Positions 1-7,063 are shown, counted from the stretch's first letter. The stretch: DNA of 14,609 bases from an uncultured Massilia sp. (GCA_946886065.1 CAMPHU010000108.1:1-14609); one strand, 5' to 3'. The notes: generated from the letters alone by a model not told the origin. A program made the numbers and translations.

Positions 1-128
1 CGATGGGGACCGGCACCGGCGGCACCAGCGGTACCTCGGGCACCAGCGGTACCTCTGGCACCAGCGGCACCTCGGGCACCTCGGGCACGAGCACCCCGAC
101 TACCGGCACCACCGGCCGCGGCTACTGA
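1..128 (+). CDS. 3' end of a gene with a Gly-Thr-Ser repeat tail (partial)
   Basis: Only the last 41 or so codons are inside the window, in the frame that ends at TGA 126-128. The visible part is almost pure Gly, Thr and Ser: about eight consecutive Gly-Thr-Ser triplets at 21-92, then a short Thr/Pro/Gly stretch and the end Gly-Arg-Gly-Tyr. No domain, membrane segment or sorting signal can be recognised. Such tails are usually disordered linkers or surface-exposed low-complexity regions, but the rest of the protein is needed to say more. An ATG at 3-5 is in frame, but nothing is known upstream, so I treat the gene as running in from the left. A hairpin terminator follows 26 bp after the stop. 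Identity is unknown; that this is the real frame is supported by the regular in-frame repeat and the terminator. Confidence 0.6.
   Translation, partial: MGTGTGGTSGTSGTSGTSGTSGTSGTSGTSTPTTGTTGRGY
21..92 (+). repeat. 9-bp tandem repeat encoding Gly-Thr-Ser
   Basis: There are eight 9-bp units of the form GGY-ACS-(AGC/TCN). Serine alternates between AGC and TCG/TCT in the first six units, giving an 18-bp higher-order period. Synonymous drift between units suggests the array is kept for its peptide. Confidence 0.7.
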
Positions 129-153
129 TTCCCGCGCGCCCGGCCCATTGCGG

Positions 154-175
154 CACCGGATCTTCGGATCCGGTG
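154..175 (+). terminator. Hairpin terminator with UUCG loop between convergent genes
   Basis: A perfect 9-bp stem (154-162 with 167-175) closes a TTCG tetraloop through a C-G pair, the classic extra-stable loop. On the plus strand it is followed by TTGTCGTTT, a T-rich though interrupted tract. It lies between the stop of the Gly-Thr-Ser gene (128) and the stop of the chemoreceptor gene (183). It best fits the plus-strand gene but may also help stop minus-strand transcription. Confidence 0.7.
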
Positions 176-182
176 TTGTCGT

Positions 183-1796
183 TTACGGGGTGCTCAGGCG
201 GCCCTGCAGCCGCGCTGCCGGCGTGCGCGGCGCCGTGCCGCCATCCTGGGCGACCAGGCGGAAAGTGCCGACCAGGCCGGCCAGCGCCTGGGCCTGCTCG
301 CGCAGCGCATCCGACGCGGCCGCCGCTTCCTCCACCAGCGCCGCGTTCTGCTGGGTCACCTGGTCCATCTGCGCAACCGCCTGGCTGACCTGGCCGATGC
401 CGGCCGACTGCTCGCCGCTCGCAGCGGCGATCTCGGCCATGATGCCGGCCACGCGGCCGATACTGCCGACGATCTCGCCCATCGTGGTCCCGGCTTCGCG
501 CACCAGCCGGCTGCCTTCCTCGACCTTGCCGGCCGAATCGCCGATCAGGACCTTGATTTCCTTCGCCGCGCCGGCCGAGCGCTGGGCCAGCGCCCGCACT
601 TCCGACGCGACGACCGCGAAACCGCGCCCCTGCTCGCCGGCGCGCGCCGCCTCGACCGCGGCGTTCAGCGCCAGGATATTGGTCTGGAAAGCGATGCCGT
701 CGATGACCGACACGATGTCGTTGATGCGCTGCGAGGCGGCGCTGATCTCGTCCATGGTGGCGACGACCTGCTCGACGGTGGCGCCGCCGCGGGTGGCGAT
801 GGCCGAGGCGTCCAGCGCCAGCGTGTTGGCGTGTCCGGCGTGCTCGGCGTTCTGCTTCACGGTGGCGGTCAGTTCTTCCATCGAAGATGCGGTTTCCTCC
901 AGCGCGCTGGCTTGCTGCTCGGTGCGCGACGACAGTTCGAGGTTGCCGCCGGCGATCTGGTTGGCGGCGCTGGCGATGGTGTCGGTGCCGTGGCGCACCT
1001 GGCCGACGATGCCGCGCAGGTGCGCGTTCATGTCCTTGAGCGCCTGCATCAGCTGCCCGGTTTCGTTATGCGAACGCACGGCGATATGGCTGCCCAGGTC
1101 GCCCTGCGCGACGGTCCGGGCCACGTGCAGCGCTTCGCGCAGCGGCACGGCGATGGCGCGCGCGATCAGCCAGGCGAAGGCGGCCCCGGTGCACAGCGCG
1201 GCCGCCGTCAGCGCCAGCTGGACATGACGGCTGGCGGCAAAGTCCGCGTCGATGGCGGCGGCCTGGGCGGCCACCGCCCGTTTCTGGTGCTCCACCAGCG
1301 CATCCAGGCTGCCCACATAGTCGTTCACGCGCGGCAGCATGTCGGTCTCGAAGAAGCGCGCCGCGCCTTCCATGTCGCCTGCGGCCTTTTGCTTGAATGC
1401 CTGCTGGCGCGCGCCGCGGTAGGCTTCGCGCGCAGCGACCACGCGCTCGAACAGGCGCATTCCTTCCGGGTCGTCGCCCAGGCTCTCCTTGACCGACTTC
1501 TGGAACCCGTCGGCCCGCTTCGAGGCGGCGGCCACGGCATCGAGGAAGAACTTGTCGGTGGCCGGATCGGTGGACTTGGCCACGGCGATGGTGCGCGCCG
1601 CGTTGACTTCGATGACGCCTTTCCACTCCTGCAGCATGTTGGCCTTGCGGGTTTCCTCGCCGGTCAGGGTGCGGGTCATCTCCCCGATCGTGTGCGTCTT
1701 GGCCAGGCCGACGCCGACCAGGAGCAGCATCAGTGCCAGGACCGCCCCGAAGCCCAAAGAGAGCAGGGGACCGATTTTCATGTGTTGGAGTGTCAT
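183..1796 (-). CDS. Methyl-accepting chemotaxis protein
   Basis: This is a 537-residue transmembrane chemoreceptor that would relay ligand binding to a CheA/CheW array. The layout from the N-terminus is: TM1 at about 11-32; a helical periplasmic sensor at about 33-190 resembling the four-helix-bundle (4HB_MCP) type; TM2 at about 191-214; HAMP at about 214-266; and the cytoplasmic coiled-coil signalling domain at about 267-509. The conserved hairpin tip ([20 protein letters not shown] and onward) is at about 370-407. The tail ends RLSTP with no NWETF-type CheR/CheB docking pentapeptide. I chose the ATG at 1796 because GAGGA sits 8 nt upstream. The ORF is open to 1904, but that stretch carries a palindrome and no ribosome site, and an in-frame ATG at 1781 has none either. 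The ligand cannot be read from the sequence. No che genes are in view, so it is probably an orphan receptor. Confidence 0.93.
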   Translation of the reverse strand: MTLQHMKIGPLLSLGFGAVLALMLLLVGVGLAKTHTIGEMTRTLTGEETRKANMLQEWKGVIEVNAARTIAVAKSTDPATDKFFLDAVAAASKRADGFQKSVKESLGDDPEGMRLFERVVAAREAYRGARQQAFKQKAAGDMEGAARFFETDMLPRVNDYVGSLDALVEHQKRAVAAQAAAIDADFAASRHVQLALTAAALCTGAAFAWLIARAIAVPLREALHVARTVAQGDLGSHIAVRSHNETGQLMQALKDMNAHLRGIVGQVRHGTDTIASAANQIAGGNLELSSRTEQQASALEETASSMEELTATVKQNAEHAGHANTLALDASAIATRGGATVEQVVATMDEISAASQRINDIVSVIDGIAFQTNILALNAAVEAARAGEQGRGFAVVASEVRALAQRSAGAAKEIKVLIGDSAGKVEEGSRLVREAGTTMGEIVGSIGRVAGIMAEIAAASGEQSAGIGQVSQAVAQMDQVTQQNAALVEEAAAASDALREQAQALAGLVGTFRLVAQDGGTAPRTPAARLQGRLSTP

Positions 1797-1804
1797 CGCG
1801 GGTT

Positions 1805-1809
1805 TCCTC
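1805..1809 (-). promoter_or_regulatory. Ribosome binding site that fixes the chemoreceptor start
   Basis: GAGGA on the minus strand ends 8 nt before the ATG at 1796. Neither the upstream ATG at 1904 nor the internal ATG at 1781 has a comparable purine-rich site. Confidence 0.65.
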
Positions 1810-1820
1810 AAGGCGCACGG

Positions 1821-1836
1821 GGCCGTACGTACGGCC
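1821..1836. promoter_or_regulatory. Perfect 16-bp palindrome in the chemoreceptor leader
   Basis: GGCCGTACGTACGGCC is a perfect palindrome with no spacer, 25 nt upstream of the chosen chemoreceptor ATG. It may be an operator for a dimeric regulator. As RNA it could only form a short hairpin. The factor is unknown. Confidence 0.4.
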
Positions 1837-1848
1837 GCGCATGCACCA

Positions 1849-1878
1849 TGAATATCCGGTTTGGGCGGGAACTGTCCA
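1849..1878 (-). promoter_or_regulatory. Weak candidate promoter for the chemoreceptor gene
   Basis: On the minus strand TGGACA (1878-1873, 5 of 6 to the sigma-70 -35 box) is followed after 18 nt by TATTCA (1854-1849, a poor -10). The palindrome at 1821-1836 would then lie at about the transcription start. No clear flagellar sigma-28 promoter was found. The call rests on consensus matching only. Confidence 0.25.
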
Positions 1879-1996
1879 TTTCTCCGCGCCGGTTTTGCAC
1901 ACAAACAACGTTTCTTTGTAGAAAAGCCAACGGCGGACGCCGGCTTCGGTGGCGTCTATGGGGTGGCGTGGCAGGAAAGGAAAGACAGGATGACAA

Positions 1997-2026
1997 GGGC
2001 CGTGGCCGCCGGCGCGGCCACGGCCC
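1997..2026 (-). terminator. Terminator downstream of the Rieske oxidoreductase gene
   Basis: A perfect 12-bp GC-rich stem (1997-2008 with 2015-2026) with a 6-nt loop begins 6 bp after the stop of the minus-strand oxidoreductase gene. On that strand the stem is followed by TTGTCATCCTGTCTTTCC, pyrimidine-rich but without a pure T run. It separates this gene from the downstream chemoreceptor, so the two are probably separate transcripts. Confidence 0.75.
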
Positions 2027-2031
2027 CATGC

Positions 2032-3630
2032 TCAGCGCAGCGGCCGGCGCACGCCGCCGCGCGGGGCGTCCGGGCGCGGCGTCGCGTCGACCGCCAGCTC
2101 GATCTTTTCGAGCGGCGTGGGTGCGGGACCATGCAGCACATTGCCCTCGGTGTCGAAGCGCGAGGCGTGGCAGGGGCAGTCCCAGGAGCGCTCGGCCGAA
2201 TTCCAGTGCACCGCGCAGCCCAGGTGGGTGCACTTGGCGGAGACCGCGTGCAGGGCGCCGCCGGGGTCGCGGTAGACCGCGATGCGGCGCAGGCCGTCGC
2301 GCACGACGGCGCCTTCGCCGGCCGGGATCTCCTGCACCGAATCGACGTCGCCGCCGGTCAGCCAGTCGCCGTAGCGGGCCATGACATTGGCCTGCTCGGC
2401 GGCGAAGTCGCCCAGGCCGTGCACCGGCTTGCGCGCCGGGTCGTACAGCGCGGCCCAGGGATTCTGCCGGCCCATGATCAGGTCGGTCACCACCATGGCG
2501 CCGATGGTGCAGTGGGTCATGCCGTTGCCGGAATCGCCGGTGATCACGTAGACGTTGTCGTCGTCCATCGGATTGCGCCCCAGGTAGGCCAGGCCGTCCG
2601 AGGGTTCCATCACCTCGCCCGACCAGCGGTACAGCGTTTCCTGCGCCATCGGGAAGCGGGCGCGCGCCCACCGTTCGATCTCGTCGTAGCGGTGCTCGGG
2701 GTGGTCGTCCTGGCCGACCTTGTGGTCGGCGCCGCCGACGATCAGCACCTCGTGCTCGCGCGCGCCGTCCGGCGTTTCCAGCCGGATGTAGTAGTAGGGG
2801 TCGCCGGTGTCCCACAGCAGGATGCGCGGCACCGTCCCGCGCGGCACGCGCAGGCCCACCACATAGGTGCGGTAGCCGGCCTGCTTGGTGTGCATTACGA
2901 CCCGGTCGTTGAACGGGGTGTGGGTGGCCACCACCACCGCCTGGGCCCGGATTTCGCCGCTGGCGGTCGACACGGCCTGGCGCTGGTGGTCGCCGCGGAT
3001 GCGGTGCGCGTGGGTGCCGCCGTAGATCCTGCCGCCCTTCGCGGTGAAGGCGCGCGCCAGGCCATCGAGGTATTTGAGCGGATGGAACTGGGCCTGGTCG
3101 GCGTAGCGCACGCAGGGGCCGGTGTCGAAGGACAGACCCGGCACGCGGGCCAGGAGCTCGGCCTGGACGCCGGCGCGGGCGGCGCAGGCCTGTTCCTTGC
3201 CGAGGTCGTGCGTGCCCTTCATGCCGTTCGCCGGCAGGGCGTACAGGTAGCCGTCGAGGCGCTCGAATTCGCAGCCGATGCCTTCGTCGCGCACGATGGA
3301 TTCGACCATGCCGATGGCGCGCGCATGGCTGTCGGCCACCAGGCGCGCCTGGGCGGCGCCGAACTTGTCCTCGATGAAGGCATACCATTCGTCGGGCGGG
3401 AACAGGTGGGCGGTGGTGCGCCCGGTCTCGCCGGCGCCGATGCCGAAGGCGTCGATCAGCACCACCTCGCGCCCCTCGCGCGCGAGCAGGTAGGCGGTGG
3501 TCAGCCCGGCGATGCCGGCGCCGATGACGCATACCTGGGTGTCGATGTCCCCCTGCAGGGGAGGAAAGACGGGCACCGAAGCGGTGTCCATCCAGACCGA
3601 AGTGGAACTGCCGTTGGTCGAACCGATCAT
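2032..3630 (-). CDS. FAD-dependent oxidoreductase with C-terminal Rieske [2Fe-2S] domain
   Basis: This is a 532-residue two-domain redox protein. A DAO-type FAD domain begins with GAGIAG at 37-42 (Rossmann GxGxxG), with an Asp at 60 ending the second strand, where FAD ribose is normally held. The second FAD-contact region is near the NVYVITGDSGNGMTH stretch. The C-terminal Rieske domain carries CTHLGC and CPCH, giving cluster ligands Cys467, His469, Cys485 and His488. Cys472 and Cys487 are placed to form the disulphide seen in high-potential Rieske proteins. There is no signal peptide or membrane segment, so it is probably cytoplasmic. The fusion resembles the Bacillus YhfW-type arrangement, in which FAD would exchange electrons with the cluster; the substrate is unknown. 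The start is set by GGAGG 5 nt upstream. It is monocistronic, has its own terminator, and is divergent from the HD-GYP gene. Confidence 0.9.
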   Translation of the reverse strand: MIGSTNGSSTSVWMDTASVPVFPPLQGDIDTQVCVIGAGIAGLTTAYLLAREGREVVLIDAFGIGAGETGRTTAHLFPPDEWYAFIEDKFGAAQARLVADSHARAIGMVESIVRDEGIGCEFERLDGYLYALPANGMKGTHDLGKEQACAARAGVQAELLARVPGLSFDTGPCVRYADQAQFHPLKYLDGLARAFTAKGGRIYGGTHAHRIRGDHQRQAVSTASGEIRAQAVVVATHTPFNDRVVMHTKQAGYRTYVVGLRVPRGTVPRILLWDTGDPYYYIRLETPDGAREHEVLIVGGADHKVGQDDHPEHRYDEIERWARARFPMAQETLYRWSGEVMEPSDGLAYLGRNPMDDDNVYVITGDSGNGMTHCTIGAMVVTDLIMGRQNPWAALYDPARKPVHGLGDFAAEQANVMARYGDWLTGGDVDSVQEIPAGEGAVVRDGLRRIAVYRDPGGALHAVSAKCTHLGCAVHWNSAERSWDCPCHASRFDTEGNVLHGPAPTPLEKIELAVDATPRPDAPRGGVRRPLR

Positions 3631-3635
3631 GCTGG

Positions 3636-3640
3636 CCTCC
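3636..3640 (-). promoter_or_regulatory. Ribosome binding site of the Rieske oxidoreductase gene
   Basis: GGAGG on the minus strand lies 5 nt before the ATG at 3630. This is a strong match and supports that start over the internal ATG 13 codons later. Confidence 0.65.
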
Positions 3641-3717
3641 GTATCCTCATGGTGGAGCCCAGTCTACTGCGATGGCGGATGGGCTGGAGCACGATGCGTG
3701 GCGCGCGCGCCGCAGCC

Positions 3718-3740
3718 CGCGCATTCCCCGGAAATGCGCG
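3718..3740. promoter_or_regulatory. Inverted repeat between divergent oxidoreductase and HD-GYP genes
   Basis: CGCGCATT - 7 nt - AATGCGCG forms a perfect 8-bp dyad in the 167-bp divergent intergenic region. It ends 22 bp upstream of a TAAAAT -10-like box for the plus-strand gene, so it lies over or next to the -35 region. It could be an operator; the binding protein is unknown. Confidence 0.4.
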
Positions 3741-3762
3741 AACCACTGGACGATTTGTGGCG

Positions 3763-3768
3763 TAAAAT
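3763..3768 (+). promoter_or_regulatory. Candidate -10 box for the HD-GYP gene
   Basis: TAAAAT matches the sigma-70 -10 consensus in 5 of 6 positions and lies 29 bp before the chosen ATG at 3798. No good -35 is present at 16-18 bp, which might mean activator dependence. The box argues against translation from the far-upstream ATG at 3672. Confidence 0.35.
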
Positions 3769-3797
3769 CAACTCATATTGCATATTGGAACTACGTC

Positions 3798-5174
3798 ATG
3801 GACCTGGCCGCCGCCCCACCCGAAGCGCTGTCGCCCAGCGCCATGAAGCTGTCCGAACTGATCGGCGCGCTGAGCCATGCGCTCGACATCACCGAAGGCC
3901 AGCCGGCCGGCCACTGCGTGCGCTGCTGCTGGATCGGCATGCACATCGGCCGCGCCATCGGCCTGCCGCAGGACCAGTTGTGGGAACTCTACTACACGCT
4001 CCTGCTCAAGGACCTGGGCTGCAGCAGCAACGCCGCCCGCATCTGCGAGCTCTACCTGGCCGACGACCTGGGCTTCAAGCGCGACTTCAAGACCGTCGGC
4101 GACAGCCTGCCCCAGGTACTGTCCTTCGTGCTGACCCACACCGGCCTGAAGGCCGGCCTGGCCGAGCGCTTCCGCAGCGTGATGACGATCCTGAAGGACG
4201 GCCCGGCGATCGCCCAGGACCTGATCGCCACCCGCTGCCAGCGCGGCGCCGAGATCGCGCGCCTGCTGCGCTTCCCGGATGGCGTGGCCGAGGGCATCTA
4301 TTCGCTCGACGAGCATTTCAACGGCCAGGGAAAACCGGCGCGCCTGGCGGGCGAGGCGATTCCCGTGCATGCGCGCATCGCCTTGCTGGCCCAGGTGATC
4401 GACGTCTTCCATACCGCCGGCGGACGCGCCGCGGCCCTGCGCGAAGCCCGCAAGCGCGCCGGCAGCTGGTTCGACCCGCGCCTGGTGGACGCCTTCGAAC
4501 GGGCGGCATGCGCGGAGGAGTTCTGGGCCACCCTGGCGGCGCCGCACATCGACGCCGCCGTCGCCGCGCTGGAACCCGGCGGACGCGAGGTGGCGCTCGA
4601 CGACGACTACCTGGACGACATCGCCGCCGCCTTCGGCCAGGTGGTCGACGCCAAGAGCCCCTACACCAGCGGCCACAGCGCGCGCGTGGCCCTGTACACC
4701 GACATGATCGGCGAAGCGCTCGGGCTGCCGGCGCAGCGCCGCCGCTGGCTCAGGCGCGGCGCGCTGCTGCACGACGTGGGCAAGCTGGGCGTGAGCAACA
4801 GCGTGCTGGACAAGGCCGGCGCGCTCGACCGGGACGAATGGGAAGCGGTGCGCCTGCATGCCGCCTACACGGAGACCATCCTGGGCCGCATCGGGGCCTT
4901 CGCCGAACTGGCGGCGATCGCCGGCAGCCACCACGAGCGCCTGGACGGCGCGGGCTATCCGCGCGGCCTGCGCGCCGAGGACATCCGCCTGGAGACGCGG
5001 ATCATCACGACCGCCGACATCTTCGACGCGATCACGGCCGCACGGCCCTATCGCGGGGCGATCCCGGTTCCGCAGGCGCTGGAGATGATGGAAAAGACGG
5101 TCGGCACGGCGCTCGACCCGGCCTGCTTCGCTGCGCTGAAGCAGGCCGTGGCGCGGGTGCCGTTTCCGGTTTGA
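3798..5174 (+). CDS. Tandem HD / HD-GYP domain protein, probable c-di-GMP phosphodiesterase
   Basis: This 458-residue soluble protein has two HD modules. The C-terminal one (about 275-450) is a full HD-GYP domain: SGHS with His293, LLHDVGK with His325-Asp326, HHERLDGAGYP with His378-His379 and GYP 386-388, and Asp407 in TTADIFDAI. HD-GYP proteins hydrolyse cyclic di-GMP using two or three metals. The N-terminal module (about 30-230) looks like a decayed copy. It keeps a GH (His39) and DEHFNGQGKP at 171-180, but the HD pair is replaced by Lys71-Asp72 in LLLKDLG and GYP by GKP. It may be a sensor or dimer module. The ORF is open back to 3672, but that stretch includes the promoter-like region. 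The ATG at 3798 has only a weak GGAA upstream, and a later ATG at 3843 has no ribosome site, so the start is uncertain by about 15 codons. Confidence 0.88.
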   Translation: MDLAAAPPEALSPSAMKLSELIGALSHALDITEGQPAGHCVRCCWIGMHIGRAIGLPQDQLWELYYTLLLKDLGCSSNAARICELYLADDLGFKRDFKTVGDSLPQVLSFVLTHTGLKAGLAERFRSVMTILKDGPAIAQDLIATRCQRGAEIARLLRFPDGVAEGIYSLDEHFNGQGKPARLAGEAIPVHARIALLAQVIDVFHTAGGRAAALREARKRAGSWFDPRLVDAFERAACAEEFWATLAAPHIDAAVAALEPGGREVALDDDYLDDIAAAFGQVVDAKSPYTSGHSARVALYTDMIGEALGLPAQRRRWLRRGALLHDVGKLGVSNSVLDKAGALDRDEWEAVRLHAAYTETILGRIGAFAELAAIAGSHHERLDGAGYPRGLRAEDIRLETRIITTADIFDAITAARPYRGAIPVPQALEMMEKTVGTALDPACFAALKQAVARVPFPV

Positions 5175-5177
5175 CGC

Positions 5178-6653
5178 TTACCAGCCGAGGTCCTTCAGCA
5201 GCGGCACGGTGAGGTCGTACGGCGGCTTCAGGTTGATGGTCAGGTCGCCGTTGATGCTTGGCTCCATCAGCAGGTTCGGCGAGGCCGTCACGTCCCAGTG
5301 CGAGACCGAGGACCCGGGCGCCAGCGGGTTCGGCGTGTACAGCAGCGGCCGGCGGGCGGCGTCGGCGCCGGACAGGCGCACCGGATCCTGACCCAGGGTC
5401 ACGGTCACCGCGCCCGGCTTGTTGCGGCTGCCGTAGGGAATGGCCGCCGCCACCGCCGCCTTGAAGGCGTCGCCGTCGTCCTTGGAGATGCCGATGGTGG
5501 TGATCTTGATCGACGGGTCGGACCCGCCCACGGTGAAGGCGCCGGCCACGTTGTTGGCCACGATCACCCCGGACGCGCCCGCGTCCTGGGCGTTCTTCGC
5601 CTTGATCGCGAAGGTGCAGCCGCCGCGGCTGATCAGGGCAACCTTGTTCTTGACCGCCGCCGCGTTGGCGCTGTCGTAGGCGCTGCAGCCGGGGCCGGCT
5701 TCTCCCGCCTGCGGCGCGACGACGGCCAGCACGCCCATGGTGGAGCCCGACTTGGGCGCCGGACCGAAGCTGGCCGGGATGTAGTCGGCGGTGCGGTTAT
5801 AGCCCGGCGCCGGCGAGCTGGCCTTGGCCAGGCCGATCGGCTTGAGCAGGCTGGGCGCGGCGCCGGCCGCGTTGGGACCGATCCAGGCCAGCTTGAGCGG
5901 ATTGATGGCCGAGGCGGCGCGTTCGGCGCTGCTCATGTCGAGCCAGGTCTTGCCGGCCGTGTTGTCGTACATGTGGCGTTCCCAGATGCTGGGCAGGCCG
6001 GCTTCGGTGAAGGCGGTGCCTTGCGCATTCAGGCGCCGGCCGTTGCCGGTGCTGACGGTCATGACCGAGAAGCCCAGGCCGTGGCCCAGCTCGTGGAGCA
6101 GGGTCGCCACGAAATTGACCTGGGTGCCGGCATTGCCGTCCAGGCCCAGGTAGAAGGGGCTGCCGGCCAGGCAGTCGGGCTTGCCGAGGTTGATGTTGAA
6201 CTGGGTCTTGATGTCGGCATTGCCGTAGCCGCTGCCGTCGTCCGGGGTGCCGGCGCTGAGGTTGGTCCCGGCCAGCTTGTTGGCCAGGGCTTGCGGGTAC
6301 CAGGTGCCCGCGACGCCGTTGGGGAAGTCGTGCCAGATGTTCCAGGCGCCGGCGCTGCCCAGCACGGCGCTGCTGGCGGTGCAGCTCAGCGGCTCCCAGC
6401 CGGCGCTGACGACGATGTTGATGTCGCTGGCGAGGTTCTTTTCCCAGATGTCGGCCACGTAGCGGTACACGTTCATGCGCTGCTGGCCGAGGGTGGTGCC
6501 CATGTTGCCGCCGACCGGCGCCGCCGGGGTCGGGTCGTTGAAGCCGACGCCGGCCGGGTCGCGGCTGGTGATGGTGATCTTGGCCGCCTGGGCGGCGAAG
6601 CAGGTGAGGGCGCAGGCCAGGGCCACGAGGGTATGAGCAGGTTTGACGATCAT
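5178..6653 (-). CDS. Secreted zinc metalloprotease with PA domain and leishmanolysin-like split active site
   Basis: This 491-residue protein has a Sec signal peptide (about 1-23, ending CFAAQA). An N-terminal region follows, then HELGHGLGF at 187-195, the zinc motif HExxHxxG with His187, Glu188 and His191. A PA-type domain at about 305-405 includes GCSAYD, ALISRGGCTF and a GASGVIVANN-like stretch. Near the end is SHW (His452), then LMEP (Met463), closing with LLKDLGW. The His-to-Met spacing of 11 matches the third zinc ligand and Met-turn of leishmanolysin (M8) as I recall it. I therefore infer a metzincin whose catalytic domain is split by the PA insertion. It probably acts outside the inner membrane. 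The start is set by GGAG 5 nt upstream; the ORF is open to 6728 but overlaps the previous gene. It is the last gene of the PEP-CTERM operon. Its stop is 3 bp from that of the convergent HD-GYP gene. Confidence 0.85.
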   Translation of the reverse strand: MIVKPAHTLVALACALTCFAAQAAKITITSRDPAGVGFNDPTPAAPVGGNMGTTLGQQRMNVYRYVADIWEKNLASDINIVVSAGWEPLSCTASSAVLGSAGAWNIWHDFPNGVAGTWYPQALANKLAGTNLSAGTPDDGSGYGNADIKTQFNINLGKPDCLAGSPFYLGLDGNAGTQVNFVATLLHELGHGLGFSVMTVSTGNGRRLNAQGTAFTEAGLPSIWERHMYDNTAGKTWLDMSSAERAASAINPLKLAWIGPNAAGAAPSLLKPIGLAKASSPAPGYNRTADYIPASFGPAPKSGSTMGVLAVVAPQAGEAGPGCSAYDSANAAAVKNKVALISRGGCTFAIKAKNAQDAGASGVIVANNVAGAFTVGGSDPSIKITTIGISKDDGDAFKAAVAAAIPYGSRNKPGAVTVTLGQDPVRLSGADAARRPLLYTPNPLAPGSSVSHWDVTASPNLLMEPSINGDLTINLKPPYDLTVPLLKDLGW

Positions 6654-6655
6654 GA

Positions 6656-7063
6656 TCACTCCGTATCCAGGTCGACCGCGTGGCTGTGGGGAGCCGCCTT
6701 GGCATCGCTGCCGTGGGCCTCGAGGCACTGCATTTCGAGCTTGCCGTCCGCCTTGCGCACGGCCACCGAGGAGCTCATGAATTCATCGGTCAGGCGCGCA
6801 CCCTGCGCGCCGCTGGCGTGGTACTTCTGCAGCACCGGCTGGGGGGCGGCGCGCAGGGTGCGGCGCGCATTCGCGGCCTGCAGCGCGGCGCGCTCGGCGG
6901 GCGTGGCGTCGCGCAGCTTGCCGGTCTCGGCGTCGCGCACCACGGTGATGCTGTCGGCCGCCGGGGCGGGCTGTTCCTGCTGGGCCAGCGCCTGGCCGCC
7001 CAGGCCGAGCAGGGCCAGGCCGGCGCCCAGCAGGCGTCGGCAGGTTTGCACTTTCAGTGACAT
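6656..7063 (-). CDS. Small secreted post-PEP-CTERM-1-like protein
   Basis: This 135-residue protein has a clear signal peptide (about 1-27, ending GQALA before QQEQ). The mature part contains VVRDAETGKLRDATPAERAAL, which I recognise as the hallmark of the post-PEP-CTERM-1 domain, named for proteins encoded next to PEP-CTERM genes. A second conserved-looking stretch, ADGKLEMQCLEA, and a His-containing tail (HGSDAKAAPHSH) follow. No enzyme motif is visible and the function is unknown. AGGAG lies 6 nt before the ATG at 7063; a GTG one codon upstream (7066) is in frame but only 3 nt from that site, so ATG is preferred. It lies between the PEP-CTERM gene (62 nt gap) and the metalloprotease (2 nt gap). 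That placement suggests a partner role, for example chaperone, inhibitor or substrate of the protease, but this is inference. Confidence 0.8.
   Translation of the reverse strand: MSLKVQTCRRLLGAGLALLGLGGQALAQQEQPAPAADSITVVRDAETGKLRDATPAERAALQAANARRTLRAAPQPVLQKYHASGAQGARLTDEFMSSSVAVRKADGKLEMQCLEAHGSDAKAAPHSHAVDLDTE
6659..6662 (-). promoter_or_regulatory. Protease ribosome binding site abutting the upstream stop codon
   Basis: GGAG, the last bases of the post-PEP-CTERM-1-like gene, is followed directly by its TGA stop, two bases and the protease ATG (6653). The spacing of 5 nt is suitable. This layout predicts translational coupling and decides the protease start over the upstream ATG at 6728. 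Confidence 0.65.

Noticed and set aside
1797..1904. 36-codon N-terminal extension of the chemoreceptor
   Set aside because: No ribosome site; the extension carries the 16-bp palindrome and would put polar, basic sequence before TM1. GAGGA precedes the ATG at 1796.
831..2384. Plus-strand ORF of 517 codons crossing the chemoreceptor gene, its leader and the oxidoreductase 3' end
   Set aside because: Crosses a terminator hairpin and two genes on the other strand; no protein features.
1861..3765. Long plus-strand ORF (634 codons) opposite the Rieske oxidoreductase gene, and a 574-codon minus-strand ORF at 1808-3532
   Set aside because: Both are other-frame readings of the oxidoreductase gene, rich in Arg, Ala, Gly and His, with no domain and no ribosome site. 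High-GC codon bias produces such open frames.
3672..3797. 42-codon N-terminal extension of the HD-GYP protein
   Set aside because: The stretch includes the dyad and a -10-like box, encodes Arg/Cys/Trp-rich sequence without a domain, and has no ribosome site.
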